Positions 7,722-15,352 of a stretch of DNA of 17,915 bases are shown here, piece after piece. The position numbers and the translations under genes are program-made. The notes beneath the pieces were generated by a model that saw nothing but the letters and a program-made list of their open reading frames with translations, was not told the DNA's origin and ran no database searches. How positions within the stretch are numbered: position 1 is the first letter of the stretch; each line of letters opens with the position of its first letter. Source of the DNA: DATKEU01 sp035544495 (GTDB lineage Bacteria; Myxococcota_A; Polyangia; Fen-1088); NCBI GenBank assembly GCA_035544495.1, contig DATKEU010000168.1:1-17915 (forward strand), given 5' to 3'.

Positions 7722-9893
7722 TCAGAAAAAGGCGCCGCAGGGAATGCTGCCGCGGCGGAGGGCGTGTCCGTCCAGCTGGTCGTCGTCGCTCCAGTAGAAC
7801 GGGCGCTGGCCGGCCGTGCACTCGGCCTGGGGAGCAAAGGTGATCCCCTCGAAGTTCGAGTTGGGCAGCGTCGCGGGATGATCGAAGACGCGCCCGATCT
7901 GGAACCGGCCGGCGGTGGGCGACATCGGGTCCGCGTCCAGGTGGAACACCGTCGCCTTGTTGCCGCAGGTGTTGTCGCAGTAGCCCCACAGGTAGCCGAC
8001 CTCTCGATCGAAGGCGAGGTCCATGATCGAAACCTGGCCGCTCGGCAGGGTGGCGACGCGAACGAACCCGCCCGTCGCGTGGTCCAGCGCATAGCCGTAG
8101 ATCGAACCGTTGCCCTCCAGGCCCACGAAGAACAGACCGGCGCCGTGGCCTGGATAGATCGTCGGGTCGTAGGGCGCCTGCGTCGCCTCGTCGAAGAAGC
8201 CGCCCGCCACCAGCGCCACGTCCGGAATGTACGTGATCGCCTCCAAGCCCAGGTTGGGGCCCACCATCGGCAGGTCGGCGGTCAGGTTCCAGTCGTTGGT
8301 GGCGGTCAGCTCCGCGCCATCGGCCGCGCTGTCGAAGCGCAGGACGCTGAGGCGGCTGACGCCGTTGTTGGAGTTGTCGCGCTCCGTGGAGACGTAGACA
8401 GCGCTGTCCGTCCATTCAGCCTTGGTCAGCCCCTCCGAATCGGGGCTCCCCGTCCCGTTGGTGTAGTGGATCAGCTTGCCGGCGCTCCAGCCGGCGCCGG
8501 GATCGGGGCTCCACGTGGCGCCATTCCAGAGCAAGCGGTAGAGCTTCGACGGGCTGTTCTGGATCGCCCACAGGACGGCCGGCTGCCCTGAAGCCGCCGG
8601 CTGATAGTTGAGCCCGGACAGGTTGGTGCCGAAGGTGTTGGCGTCGTCGACGGTGACCACCACGCCGGTGCCGGGCCAAGGGAAGATGCCCGCCTCGCCC
8701 GCGGCGTCCCCGGCATCGTCCATGCCGCCAGCGCCGGCATCATCGCTTGGCCCGCCCGCATCATCGCCGGTCCCGCCCGTCCCGCCCGTCCCGCCCGTCC
8801 CGCCCATGCCACCCGTGCCGGTTCCGCCGCAGTCGTTGGCGGCTCCCTTCGTGCTCGATCCGGTGGTGACGAACGGGCCCGTGCCGTTCGGGCAGCGGCC
8901 GTAGGTCGTGGTGGCGTGCATGGTCCAACTGTACGCATCGATCGGATTGCTGGCGGCGTCGAAGAGGCGTGCCGAATCGGCCGCGCCCAGACCGAAGACG
9001 AACTGCGCCTCCTCCAGCACCAGGTAACCGCCCGGCGCCAGGAGCGTCCCTGCCGGAATGACGTAGAAGGCGTGGCTGTCGTCGTTGTCCTTGAACTTCC
9101 AGCCCGAGACATCGGCGGCAGCGCTGCCGGCGTTGAACAACTCGACCCAGTCGCCGGGGACGCCGCCGCTCGACTCGATCTCGTTGATGCGCACGTCGGC
9201 AACGCCCGTGCAGCGGACGACGATCGGGAACGCGTCGGCGCAGTCACCGTCGCTGGCGGTCACGGTCACCGTCACGGCTCCGTCGCTGGTACAGGTCAGC
9301 GTGGCGCTGCCGTCGGTGGCGCTGCTCAGCGCGCCGCCGGTCGCCGTCCACTGGTACGTCAGCGGCCCGGGCGCGGCGTCGCTGTCGTGCGCGGTCGCGA
9401 CCAGCGCGATGCTGCCGCCGACCAGCACCTCGGCTGGGTTGGCGCCGACGCCGTCCACCAGCGGGCAGACGTTCAACGTTCCGTCGACCAGCGCCGAGCC
9501 GGTGCGAGGCGCCTCGTGACAGACCAGATGAACCGCCACCGCCGTCGTGGCGTGGGCGCTGACCGCGAACATCGCCGAGCCGGCGCACTTCGTGGTGCCG
9601 TCGCTGGCGGTGGCGCCGAGGGTGATCGCAAAACCGCTGCCGGCCGGCAGCGGCGAGATCACGGCGGACAACGTCGCGCTGTGGCTGACGTCCAACACGC
9701 CCGAACGCGCGAAACCGCTCGGCCCGCTGATGCTGTACGAAACCGCGCCCAGCAAGACGCCAGGCGCCAGCTGCAAGGTCAGGCCAACCTCGCCCGTTCC
9801 CGCGGAGCCGGCCGACCCGTCACGCCCACAGCCGAACGACGCCGCGACCAGGAGAAGCAACAAATGGATTCGCTGATGTGACGCGTTTCGCAT
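7722..9893 (-). CDS. Secreted lipoprotein with PKD-like, lamin-tail and C-terminal propeller-like regions
   Basis: Large 723-residue surface or periplasmic lipoprotein. The signal sequence (1-21) has basic residues, LLLLLVAA and a lipobox-like ASFGC, with Cys22 as the lipidated residue. Next come a beta-rich region (about 35-130), a PKD/Ig-like region (about 155-230, LTYQWTATGG) and a lamin-tail domain (about 233-350; VRINEIESSGG, GDWVELFNAG, LAPGGYLVLEE). A Gly/Thr and Asp/Ala/Gly linker follows (about 355-402). The C-terminal 310 residues look like a beta-propeller, with recurring SEGLT, GLEAITYIPD and NFEGITFAP similar to esterase-like phytase domains. Its enzymatic role is unknown. I chose the ATG at 9891-9893 because it starts the signal peptide; an upstream in-frame ATG at 9986 would bury it. 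Confidence 0.85.
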   Translation of the reverse strand: MRNASHQRIHLLLLLVAASFGCGRDGSAGSAGTGEVGLTLQLAPGVLLGAVSYSISGPSGFARSGVLDVSHSATLSAVISPLPAGSGFAITLGATASDGTTKCAGSAMFAVSAHATTAVAVHLVCHEAPRTGSALVDGTLNVCPLVDGVGANPAEVLVGGSIALVATAHDSDAAPGPLTYQWTATGGALSSATDGSATLTCTSDGAVTVTVTASDGDCADAFPIVVRCTGVADVRINEIESSGGVPGDWVELFNAGSAAADVSGWKFKDNDDSHAFYVIPAGTLLAPGGYLVLEEAQFVFGLGAADSARLFDAASNPIDAYSWTMHATTTYGRCPNGTGPFVTTGSSTKGAANDCGGTGTGGMGGTGGTGGTGGTGDDAGGPSDDAGAGGMDDAGDAAGEAGIFPWPGTGVVVTVDDANTFGTNLSGLNYQPAASGQPAVLWAIQNSPSKLYRLLWNGATWSPDPGAGWSAGKLIHYTNGTGSPDSEGLTKAEWTDSAVYVSTERDNSNNGVSRLSVLRFDSAADGAELTATNDWNLTADLPMVGPNLGLEAITYIPDVALVAGGFFDEATQAPYDPTIYPGHGAGLFFVGLEGNGSIYGYALDHATGGFVRVATLPSGQVSIMDLAFDREVGYLWGYCDNTCGNKATVFHLDADPMSPTAGRFQIGRVFDHPATLPNSNFEGITFAPQAECTAGQRPFYWSDDDQLDGHALRRGSIPCGAFF
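8771..8815. repeat. Tandem 9-bp repeat encoding the Gly-Thr-rich linker
   Basis: TCCCGCCCG occurs three times in tandem from 8771 to 8797, followed by two diverged units to 8815. Read on the minus strand it encodes the GGT-type linker between the lamin-tail domain and the C-terminal region. Such linkers may vary in length between strains. Confidence 0.9.
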
Positions 9894-9941
9894 TTTCGGG
9901 TGGCGACAGCAATCCTCGCGCCAGCTTTCTTCCAGCGGGCG

Positions 9942-9958
9942 GCGGGCACCCTGCCCGC
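9942..9958. other. Perfect 7-bp hairpin upstream of the lipoprotein gene
   Basis: GCGGGCA (9942-9948) and TGCCCGC (9952-9958) pair fully around a 3-nt loop. It lies in the 157-bp gap between the lipoprotein gene (-) and the transglycosylase gene (+), 48 bp from the lipoprotein start. A TACGAT on the minus strand (9959-9964) abuts it and could be a -10 box, which would put the hairpin at the very 5' end of the lipoprotein mRNA. No T-run follows, so it is not an obvious terminator. Confidence 0.5.
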
Positions 9959-10015
9959 ATCGTATCCGAAATCCGGCCACGGTCACCCATTCTCGGAGAT
10001 CGCGCGCTGGTAAAT

Positions 10016-10044
10016 TTGCCGACGGCGGGAACGGTTCGTACTCT
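10016..10044 (+). promoter_or_regulatory. Candidate promoter of the lytic transglycosylase gene
   Basis: TTGCCG (10016-10021, 4 of 6), 17 bp, TACTCT (10039-10044, 3 of 6). The box ends 6 nt before the GTG at 10051, placing the expected +1 at about the start codon. Same geometry as lon. Confidence 0.45.
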
Positions 10045-10050
10045 CAATTG

Positions 10051-12525
10051 GTGCGGTCTCCCCTCCCCGCGTTCGCGCGCGCCGCGTGTCTGGTGCTTGC
10101 TGTCTCGACGGCGAGCCAGGCGCGCGCACGCCGGCAGGAGGACGACGACCGGGTGGTCGCCGAAGCGCCGGCGCCGATTCGCACCGGCAAGCCCGTGGCC
10201 TTCGATCCGCGCTGGCTGGAGCCGTTCTTCGCCGACGGCGCGGTCAAGTCTGCTGTCGACCTGTTCCGCGCCGAGGAGTGGGGACCCGCCGAGGCCGCCT
10301 TCGCGCGGGCGCTGAAGAAGCTGCCCGCGGGCGCGCCCGAGCGAATGGCGGCGCAATACCTGCAAGCGCTGGCCGGCGAGAACCAGGCAAAGTGGTCAGA
10401 GGCTGGCGCGGCCTTCGAGGAGCTGTACCGCACCTACCCGAAGCTCGCCGCCTATCACGCGTTTCACGCCGCCCGCTGCCGGCTGCGGCGGGGCGACGCG
10501 ACCGGGGCGCTGGACTGGGCGGCGCGCGTGCCGAAGGGATCGGTGCCCGAGGCGGACTCGGTTCCGGTGCGCATCGAGGCGCTGCGGACTCTTGGACGCT
10601 GGCAGGAGGTCCTGGCGGCTGCCAGCGCGGCGCTGGAGCGGCCGAGCAGCGCCACCCGCGCGGAGCTGCTCTACAAGAAAGCGGAGGCGACGGAGAAGCT
10701 GGCCGCCGAGCAGCCGAACGGCGTCGCCGAGGTGCTGGCCGACGTGACGGCGATCTACCGGCGCGTGTGGGCCGAAGCTCCCCTCGAGGCCTGGGCCGAC
10801 AGGGCGGCCGAGCGACTGAACGCGCTGGCGCAGACGCTGCCGGCGTTCGAAGCCAACCTGGTGCGCACGCACACCGCCGCCGAGTGGGTGGCGCGCGGCA
10901 TGTCGCTTTTCGATCGCAATCGCAACACGGAGTCCGAGGCGGCCTTCGCCGCCGCCCTGGCGGCGCCCGGGCTGGATCGCGATCTCGAATGCCGCGCCCG
11001 TTTTCACCGCGCGCAGTCGGTGTGGAAGCAGCGCCAGCGCGCCCGCGCGGCGCCGCTGTTCGACGACGCCGAGGCGGCCTGCGGGCGCGTGGACAACCGC
11101 GACCTGCACGCCAAGGCGCTGTATCAGGCGGGCCGCTGCTTCGGAGCGATGACGTTCCAGAGCGGCCTGGACGAGGCGCAGATCGCCGCCAACCGGCAGG
11201 CGGCGCTGGCGCGCTTCGCGCGCCTCGAGAGCGAGCACCCGGAGCACAGCTACGCCGACGACGCGCGCGTGCGTGCCGCCGAGCTGGTGGCGGACGGCGG
11301 CGACGAGGCCGAGTCGAACCGCCTGCTGGCCGCGGTGGTCGAGCTGTACCCGGGCGGCGATCTCGTGAACGAGGCGCTGTGGCGGCTGGCGTTCGCCGCC
11401 TGGCGCGGCGGGCGCTATGACGACGCCCTGCACTGGCTGGACGAGACGCTGCGCCTGGTTCCCCACGAGGACATCTGGTACGCGGAGGGGCGCACGCCGT
11501 ACTGGAAGGCGCGCGTCCTGGAACGGCAGGGCAAGCCCGACGAGGCCCGCGCCTGGTACGAGCGCGCCGTGCGCGAGTACCCGCTGTCGGTGTACGCGCT
11601 GCTGTCGCTGTCCCGGCTGCGCGAGGCGGCGCCCCAGACCCGGTCGGCGCTGATCGCCGAGCTGCGCGCCCCGCTGCATCGGCCCGCGCGCTGGACGTTC
11701 GCGGCGCGGCCGCTGTTCGGCGAGGCGGGCTTCCAGCGCGCGGTCGAGCTCGGGCGCATGGGCCTGGGCGGCGACGCCCGGCGCGAGCTCGGCAAGCTGG
11801 GCCTGTCGACGTCGGGGGAGAAGCACGCCCGCCCGGGCGAAAAGGAGCAGCCGCCCGACGAGGATCTCCTGTGGATCACCGCCATCCTGCTCGACCGGGG
11901 CGGCGTCTGGAGCGCGTCGCACTCCATCCCGCGCTACACGCTGACGGGATACCGCCTGGAGTACCCGAAGGATCTCGGCGAGGCGAAGTGGAAGCTCGCC
12001 TACCCGCGCGCCTTCCCGCAGCTGGTGGGCAAGAACGCGCAGGCGAACGACCTGCCCGAGGCGCTGCAGCTGGCCATAATGCGCGAGGAGAGCGCGTTCT
12101 CGCCGCGCATCGAATCGTTCGCCAACGCCATCGGCCTGACGCAGATGCTGATCAAGACCGCCCGCCGCTTTTCCGGAAAGGCGCCGGTCAACCGCGAGGT
12201 GCTGATGGATCCGGCGCGGAACCTCGAATACGGGTCGCGCTTCCTCGGGTTCCTGTGGAAGCACTTCGGCGGCGCCGCGCCGCTGGCCATCGCCGGGTAC
12301 AACGCCGGCGAGGCCGCCGTCGACAGCTGGCTGGGTGAGCGCGGGAACCTGGCCATGGACGAGTTCATGGAGAGCGTCCGCGTCGACGAGACCCGCAACT
12401 ACACCAAGCGCGTGCTGGCCTCGTACTTCGCGTACTCGTGGCTCTACGCGGAGAATCCGGTGCCGGACGTCCCGCTGACGCTGCCCGGGCGCCCACCGGA
12501 AACCCGGACCGCCGACAAGCGCTAG
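10051..12525 (+). CDS. Periplasmic Slt70-like lytic transglycosylase with long helical-repeat N-terminal region
   Basis: Cleaves the MurNAc-GlcNAc bond of peptidoglycan to give 1,6-anhydro products, for wall remodelling or recycling. The 824-residue protein starts with a signal peptide (about 1-26: PAFARAACLVLAVSTASQA). About 600 residues of TPR-like Ala-rich helical repeats follow, as in the superhelical ring of Slt70. The SLT domain (about 665-800) shows REESAF with Glu680 as the probable catalytic acid, ANAIGLTQM at 691-699, AIAGYNAG around Asn751 and ETRNYTKRVLASY. It is longer than E. coli Slt (about 645). The start is GTG at 10051, or TTG one codon earlier; neither has a Shine-Dalgarno, but a promoter-like pair suggests a leaderless transcript. 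It converges on the hydrolase gene at 12578. Confidence 0.92.
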   Translation: MRSPLPAFARAACLVLAVSTASQARARRQEDDDRVVAEAPAPIRTGKPVAFDPRWLEPFFADGAVKSAVDLFRAEEWGPAEAAFARALKKLPAGAPERMAAQYLQALAGENQAKWSEAGAAFEELYRTYPKLAAYHAFHAARCRLRRGDATGALDWAARVPKGSVPEADSVPVRIEALRTLGRWQEVLAAASAALERPSSATRAELLYKKAEATEKLAAEQPNGVAEVLADVTAIYRRVWAEAPLEAWADRAAERLNALAQTLPAFEANLVRTHTAAEWVARGMSLFDRNRNTESEAAFAAALAAPGLDRDLECRARFHRAQSVWKQRQRARAAPLFDDAEAACGRVDNRDLHAKALYQAGRCFGAMTFQSGLDEAQIAANRQAALARFARLESEHPEHSYADDARVRAAELVADGGDEAESNRLLAAVVELYPGGDLVNEALWRLAFAAWRGGRYDDALHWLDETLRLVPHEDIWYAEGRTPYWKARVLERQGKPDEARAWYERAVREYPLSVYALLSLSRLREAAPQTRSALIAELRAPLHRPARWTFAARPLFGEAGFQRAVELGRMGLGGDARRELGKLGLSTSGEKHARPGEKEQPPDEDLLWITAILLDRGGVWSASHSIPRYTLTGYRLEYPKDLGEAKWKLAYPRAFPQLVGKNAQANDLPEALQLAIMREESAFSPRIESFANAIGLTQMLIKTARRFSGKAPVNREVLMDPARNLEYGSRFLGFLWKHFGGAAPLAIAGYNAGEAAVDSWLGERGNLAMDEFMESVRVDETRNYTKRVLASYFAYSWLYAENPVPDVPLTLPGRPPETRTADKR

Positions 12526-12577
12526 TTTGGTTTAGGCTTTTCTGGACGGCGCGCGGCCGATCTCCCGTCTTGCCAGC

Positions 12578-13735
12578 TCACGGGCAGCGGGCGGCGATCG
12601 GCGGCAGCGCGCGCCACCAGGCCTCCGTCGCGGGCGGCGGCGCGGCGACGGGCTCGATCGGCTCGCCAAGCCGCGGGGTCTGCACCGTGACGCGACGCTG
12701 GGCCGCCAGCGTGACCAGCGTCTCGGCCGGCTCTGACCAGGCGTGGTACGCGAGGACGAACGTCGACCAGTGGATGGGGATGAGCACCTTCGCTCCCAGA
12801 CGCGCGTGCGCTTCGAGCGCGCCCTCGGGCCCGAGGTGGATGTCGCCCCACAGGCGGTTGTACTGCCCGATCTCGAAGAGCGCGACGTCGAACGGCCCCT
12901 CGCGGCGCGCGATCTCGCGCAGCGATTCCGTCGGCCCGGTGTCGCCGCTGAAGAAGACACGATGGCGGGGCCCGACCAGCGACCACGAGCTCCACAGCGA
13001 GCCCGTGCGCCACGGGACGCCGCGGCCGTTGAAGTGACGCGCGGGCGTGGCGACGACACGCAAGCCGCCCGGCAGCGTCGCGTCCTGCCACCAGTCGTGC
13101 TCGACGATCTGCCCGGGCGCGATCCCCCAGGCCGCGAGGTGCGCGCCGATCCCCAGCGGCACGTGAAAGACCGGGCCCCGGCCCGCGAGCGCGCGCACCG
13201 TCCCCTCGTCCAGGTGGTCGTAGTGCTCGTGCGAGATCACGACGGCGTCCAGGCGCGGCAGCTTTTCCAGCGCGAGCGGCGGCGGGTGAAAGCGCTTCGG
13301 CCCCACCCAGGTCGAGGGTGACGCGCGCTCGCCCCACATCGGATCGGTCAACACCACCGCGCCGTCCAGCTCGACGAGCACCGTCGAGTGCCCGAGCCAC
13401 GTGACACGCAACCCCGATTCGGGCGGCTTTGCCAGCCGCGCCGCGGTGTCGGCGGCGAGGGGCAGCGGGCAGGTCGGCGCGCGCATCTCGTCGCCGAACG
13501 CCCATTGCGAGAAGAGCGACCAGTAGTCTCGCGCCGCCACCAGGAAAGTGGGCTCCGGGTTCTGGAAGTGACCGCCGGTGAACTGCGGCGAGCCGCGCAG
13601 GCGCGCCGGTTCGGGCGCGCCTCCGAACACCGCGAAGTGGCCCGTCGACAGCCAGGTCAGGACGGCGCCGGCGAGAGCGAGGAGGACCAGTCCCCCGAGC
13701 GTGAAGGCGAGGCGGCGCGCGAGGCGACGGAGCAT
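12578..13735 (-). CDS. Membrane-anchored metallo-beta-lactamase-fold hydrolase (NAPE-PLD/RomA-like)
   Basis: The 385-residue protein begins with a basic stretch and a single hydrophobic helix (about 9-28), so it is probably anchored in the inner membrane or exported. The metallo-hydrolase core has VTWLGHSTVLVEL at 111-123, TDPMW at 130-134, the zinc motif HEHYDH at 169-174, a further His234 (ARHFNGRG), FSGDTG with Asp265, and IHWSTF with His322. The order of these motifs matches the family of N-acyl-phosphatidylethanolamine phospholipase D and bacterial RomA-like proteins. The substrate cannot be told from sequence; a phospholipid-type phosphodiester is a guess. ATG at 13733-13735 puts the membrane helix at the N-terminus; a longer frame reading upstream runs through the dnaJ end and is rejected. 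It follows dnaJ by 64 bp on the same strand. A TACGCT (-10-like, 13744-13749) ends 8 nt before the start. Confidence 0.88.
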   Translation of the reverse strand: MLRRLARRLAFTLGGLVLLALAGAVLTWLSTGHFAVFGGAPEPARLRGSPQFTGGHFQNPEPTFLVAARDYWSLFSQWAFGDEMRAPTCPLPLAADTAARLAKPPESGLRVTWLGHSTVLVELDGAVVLTDPMWGERASPSTWVGPKRFHPPPLALEKLPRLDAVVISHEHYDHLDEGTVRALAGRGPVFHVPLGIGAHLAAWGIAPGQIVEHDWWQDATLPGGLRVVATPARHFNGRGVPWRTGSLWSSWSLVGPRHRVFFSGDTGPTESLREIARREGPFDVALFEIGQYNRLWGDIHLGPEGALEAHARLGAKVLIPIHWSTFVLAYHAWSEPAETLVTLAAQRRVTVQTPRLGEPIEPVAAPPPATEAWWRALPPIAARCP

Positions 13736-13799
13736 GGGCCGCAAGCGTACTACGCGCGTCCCGCTGCAGCGACGGTCGGGCGCGGCGGCTCGCGCGCCG

Positions 13800-14909
13800 T
13801 TACTTCTTCTTCTTGCGCCCGAAGAACCCGGGCTTCTCGGGCGCCACGCGCTGGCCGCCCGCATCGGCGTAGGCGCGCAGGTGCTGCTCCTCGTCCTTCG
13901 ACAGCGTCCGCGGAACCACCAGCTTGATGTGGGCGACGATGTCGCCGTGACCGCGTTCCTCCAGGCGCGGCATGCCCTTGCCGCGCAGGCGCAGGGTGTC
14001 GCCGGGCTGCGTGCCGGCCGGGACGTGCAGCTCGGCCTCGGCGTCGATGGTCGGCACGCTGACCGTGTCGCCGAGCGCGAGCTGCGGGAAGCTGACCGCC
14101 ACCTCGGTGTGCAGGTCGGCGCCGTCGCGCTCGAAGCGCGGGTCCTCCTCGACGTGCAGGATGACGTACAGGTTGCCGGCGCGCCCGCCGCGCCCGCCGG
14201 CCTCGCCGCGGCCGAGCAGGCGCAGGGTCGCGTTGTCCTCGACGCCGGCGGGGATGGAGATCTGCAGCGTCTCTTCCTGGTGCGTGATGCCCGACCCCTG
14301 GCAGTCCGGGCACGGCGTGCGGATGACTCGCCCCTCGCCGCGGCAGATCGGGCAGGTGGTCGAGATCATCAGGAAACCCTGCGAGTGCATCACCTGGCCG
14401 CGCCCGCCGCATTGCTGGCAGGTCTCGGGCGACGACCCGGGCTTGGCGCCGCTGCCGTGGCAGGTGTCGCAAGGCGCGCGCCGCCGGACCTGGACATCCT
14501 TGGTGACGCCGGTGGCCGCCTCGATGAACGTGATGTCCAGGCGCGTCTCGATGTCGGCGCCCCGCCCGCCGCCGCCGCGCCGGGTGCCGCCGCCGCCCGG
14601 CGTGCGGAAGATGTCGCCGAAGACGTCGGAGAAGGCCGAGAAGATGTCCCCCACGTCCGCGAAGCCCCCGCCGAACCCGCCCATCGGCCCGGCGTGGCCG
14701 AAGCGGTCATAGGTCGCCCGCTTCTGGGGGTCGGAGAGGACCTGGTACGCCTCCGACGCCTCCTTGAACTTCGCCTCGGCGGCGGCGTTTCCGGGGTTCT
14801 TGTCCGGGTGCAGCTCGATGGCCAGCTTGCGATAGGCGCGTTTCAACTCGGCGCCGTCAGCCTCGCGGGCGACGCCCAGGACCTCGTAAAAATCTCTCTT
14901 GTCGGACAC
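13800..14909 (-). CDS. dnaJ: Chaperone DnaJ, class A
   Basis: Hsp40 co-chaperone that delivers unfolded proteins to DnaK and stimulates its ATPase. The 369-residue protein has the J-domain (1-70) with HPDK at 34-37, a Gly/Phe-rich region (about 71-120), and four CxxCxGxG zinc motifs beginning at Cys147, Cys164, Cys186 and Cys200. The two C-terminal beta domains follow (LQISIPAGVEDNATLRLLG), and the tail ends in Lys residues. I chose the GTG at 14907-14909 because it gives the family start (SDKRDFYEVLGV) and lies 10 nt after a strong -10 box. A GTG at 14921 with GGGAGAG about 9 nt upstream is an alternative, but that site would lie inside the promoter. dnaK and grpE are not in the window. Confidence 0.95.
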   Translation of the reverse strand: MSDKRDFYEVLGVAREADGAELKRAYRKLAIELHPDKNPGNAAAEAKFKEASEAYQVLSDPQKRATYDRFGHAGPMGGFGGGFADVGDIFSAFSDVFGDIFRTPGGGGTRRGGGGRGADIETRLDITFIEAATGVTKDVQVRRRAPCDTCHGSGAKPGSSPETCQQCGGRGQVMHSQGFLMISTTCPICRGEGRVIRTPCPDCQGSGITHQEETLQISIPAGVEDNATLRLLGRGEAGGRGGRAGNLYVILHVEEDPRFERDGADLHTEVAVSFPQLALGDTVSVPTIDAEAELHVPAGTQPGDTLRLRGKGMPRLEERGHGDIVAHIKLVVPRTLSKDEEQHLRAYADAGGQRVAPEKPGFFGRKKKK

Positions 14910-14919
14910 GGGTTGTCTC

Positions 14920-14948
14920 ACCGTATGAACCTCTCCCGCTGCTGTCAA
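14920..14948 (-). promoter_or_regulatory. Promoter of dnaJ
   Basis: On the minus strand a perfect TTGACA (14943-14948), 17 bp, TACGGT (14920-14925). The -10 box ends 10 nt before the GTG at 14909, giving a leader of about 3-4 nt. Its -35 bases coincide with those of the opposite promoter for the rhodanese operon. Confidence 0.65.
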
Positions 14949-14970
14949 ATCGAGTTTTGTGCGTTAGGCT
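14942..14970 (+). promoter_or_regulatory. Candidate promoter of the rhodanese-UDG-Nudix-DUF971 operon
   Basis: CTGTCA (14942-14947, 4 of 6), 17 bp, TAGGCT (14965-14970). The -10 box ends 10 nt before the ATG at 14981. The -35 occupies nearly the same bases as the dnaJ -35 read on the other strand, so the two polymerases would compete for this site. Confidence 0.5.
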
Positions 14971-14980
14971 CAACCTTGTC

Positions 14981-15352
14981 ATGAAGCACAATCCCGGTTT
15001 CCTCGCGATGGTCGAGGAGGCTAGAAAATACATCCGCGAGTGCAACATCGCCGACGTCAAGACGCGCCTGGAACGCGGCGAGAAATTCCATTTCGTCGAC
15101 GTGCGCGAGGATCACGAGTTCGCCCAGGATCACGCCCGGGGCGCCCGGCACATCGGCCGCGGCGTCCTGGAGCGGGACATCGAGACTTTGATCCCGGATA
15201 AGCACGCGCCCATCGTCGTCTACTGTGGCGGCGGCTATCGGTCGGCGCTGGCGGCCGACAGCCTGCGCAAGATGGGGTACGAGAACGTGCAGTCGATGAA
15301 CGGCGGCATCCGGGCCTGGCGCGAGGCCGGATACGCGCTGGACAAGCGCTGA
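14981..15352 (+). CDS. Single-domain rhodanese-like protein
   Basis: Small cytosolic rhodanese fold protein of 123 residues. HFVDVREDHEFAQDH (about 37-51) and the active-site loop YCGGGYRSA with Cys82, the residue expected to carry a persulfide, are clear, as is the closing MNGGIRAWREAGY. It should act as a sulfurtransferase or persulfide carrier. No transmembrane or export signal. ATG at 14981 is preferred over a TTG at 14957 that would sit inside the promoter. It heads a tight operon: its TGA (15350-15352) overlaps a CTG that probably starts the uracil-DNA glycosylase gene. The neighbouring Fe-S glycosylase suggests, as inference only, a sulfur-donor or thiol-repair role. Confidence 0.92.
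   Translation: MKHNPGFLAMVEEARKYIRECNIADVKTRLERGEKFHFVDVREDHEFAQDHARGARHIGRGVLERDIETLIPDKHAPIVVYCGGGYRSALAADSLRKMGYENVQSMNGGIRAWREAGYALDKR

Noticed and set aside
6146..8092. Minus-strand open frame of 648 codons crossing ispA, the FHA-GGDEF gene and the end of the lipoprotein gene.
   Set aside because: It spans three well-supported genes in other frames and shows only low-complexity Arg/Ala/Pro composition.
8771..8815. Short direct repeats as a CRISPR-like array.
   Set aside because: Nine-bp units with no spacers, in frame inside a coding sequence and encoding a Gly-rich linker.
10396..12264. Open frame of 622 codons antisense to the lytic transglycosylase gene.
   Set aside because: It is Arg/Leu/Gln-rich with no recognisable domain and lies wholly opposite a gene with clear Slt motifs; long antisense frames are expected in GC-rich DNA with strong codon-position bias.
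14919..14937. GTG at 14921 with GGGAGAG as the dnaJ ribosome site.
   Set aside because: The sequence lies inside the 17-bp spacer of a promoter with a perfect TTGACA, so it would not be in the mRNA; the GTG at 14909 gives the usual DnaJ N-terminus. Not fully excluded if a further upstream promoter exists.
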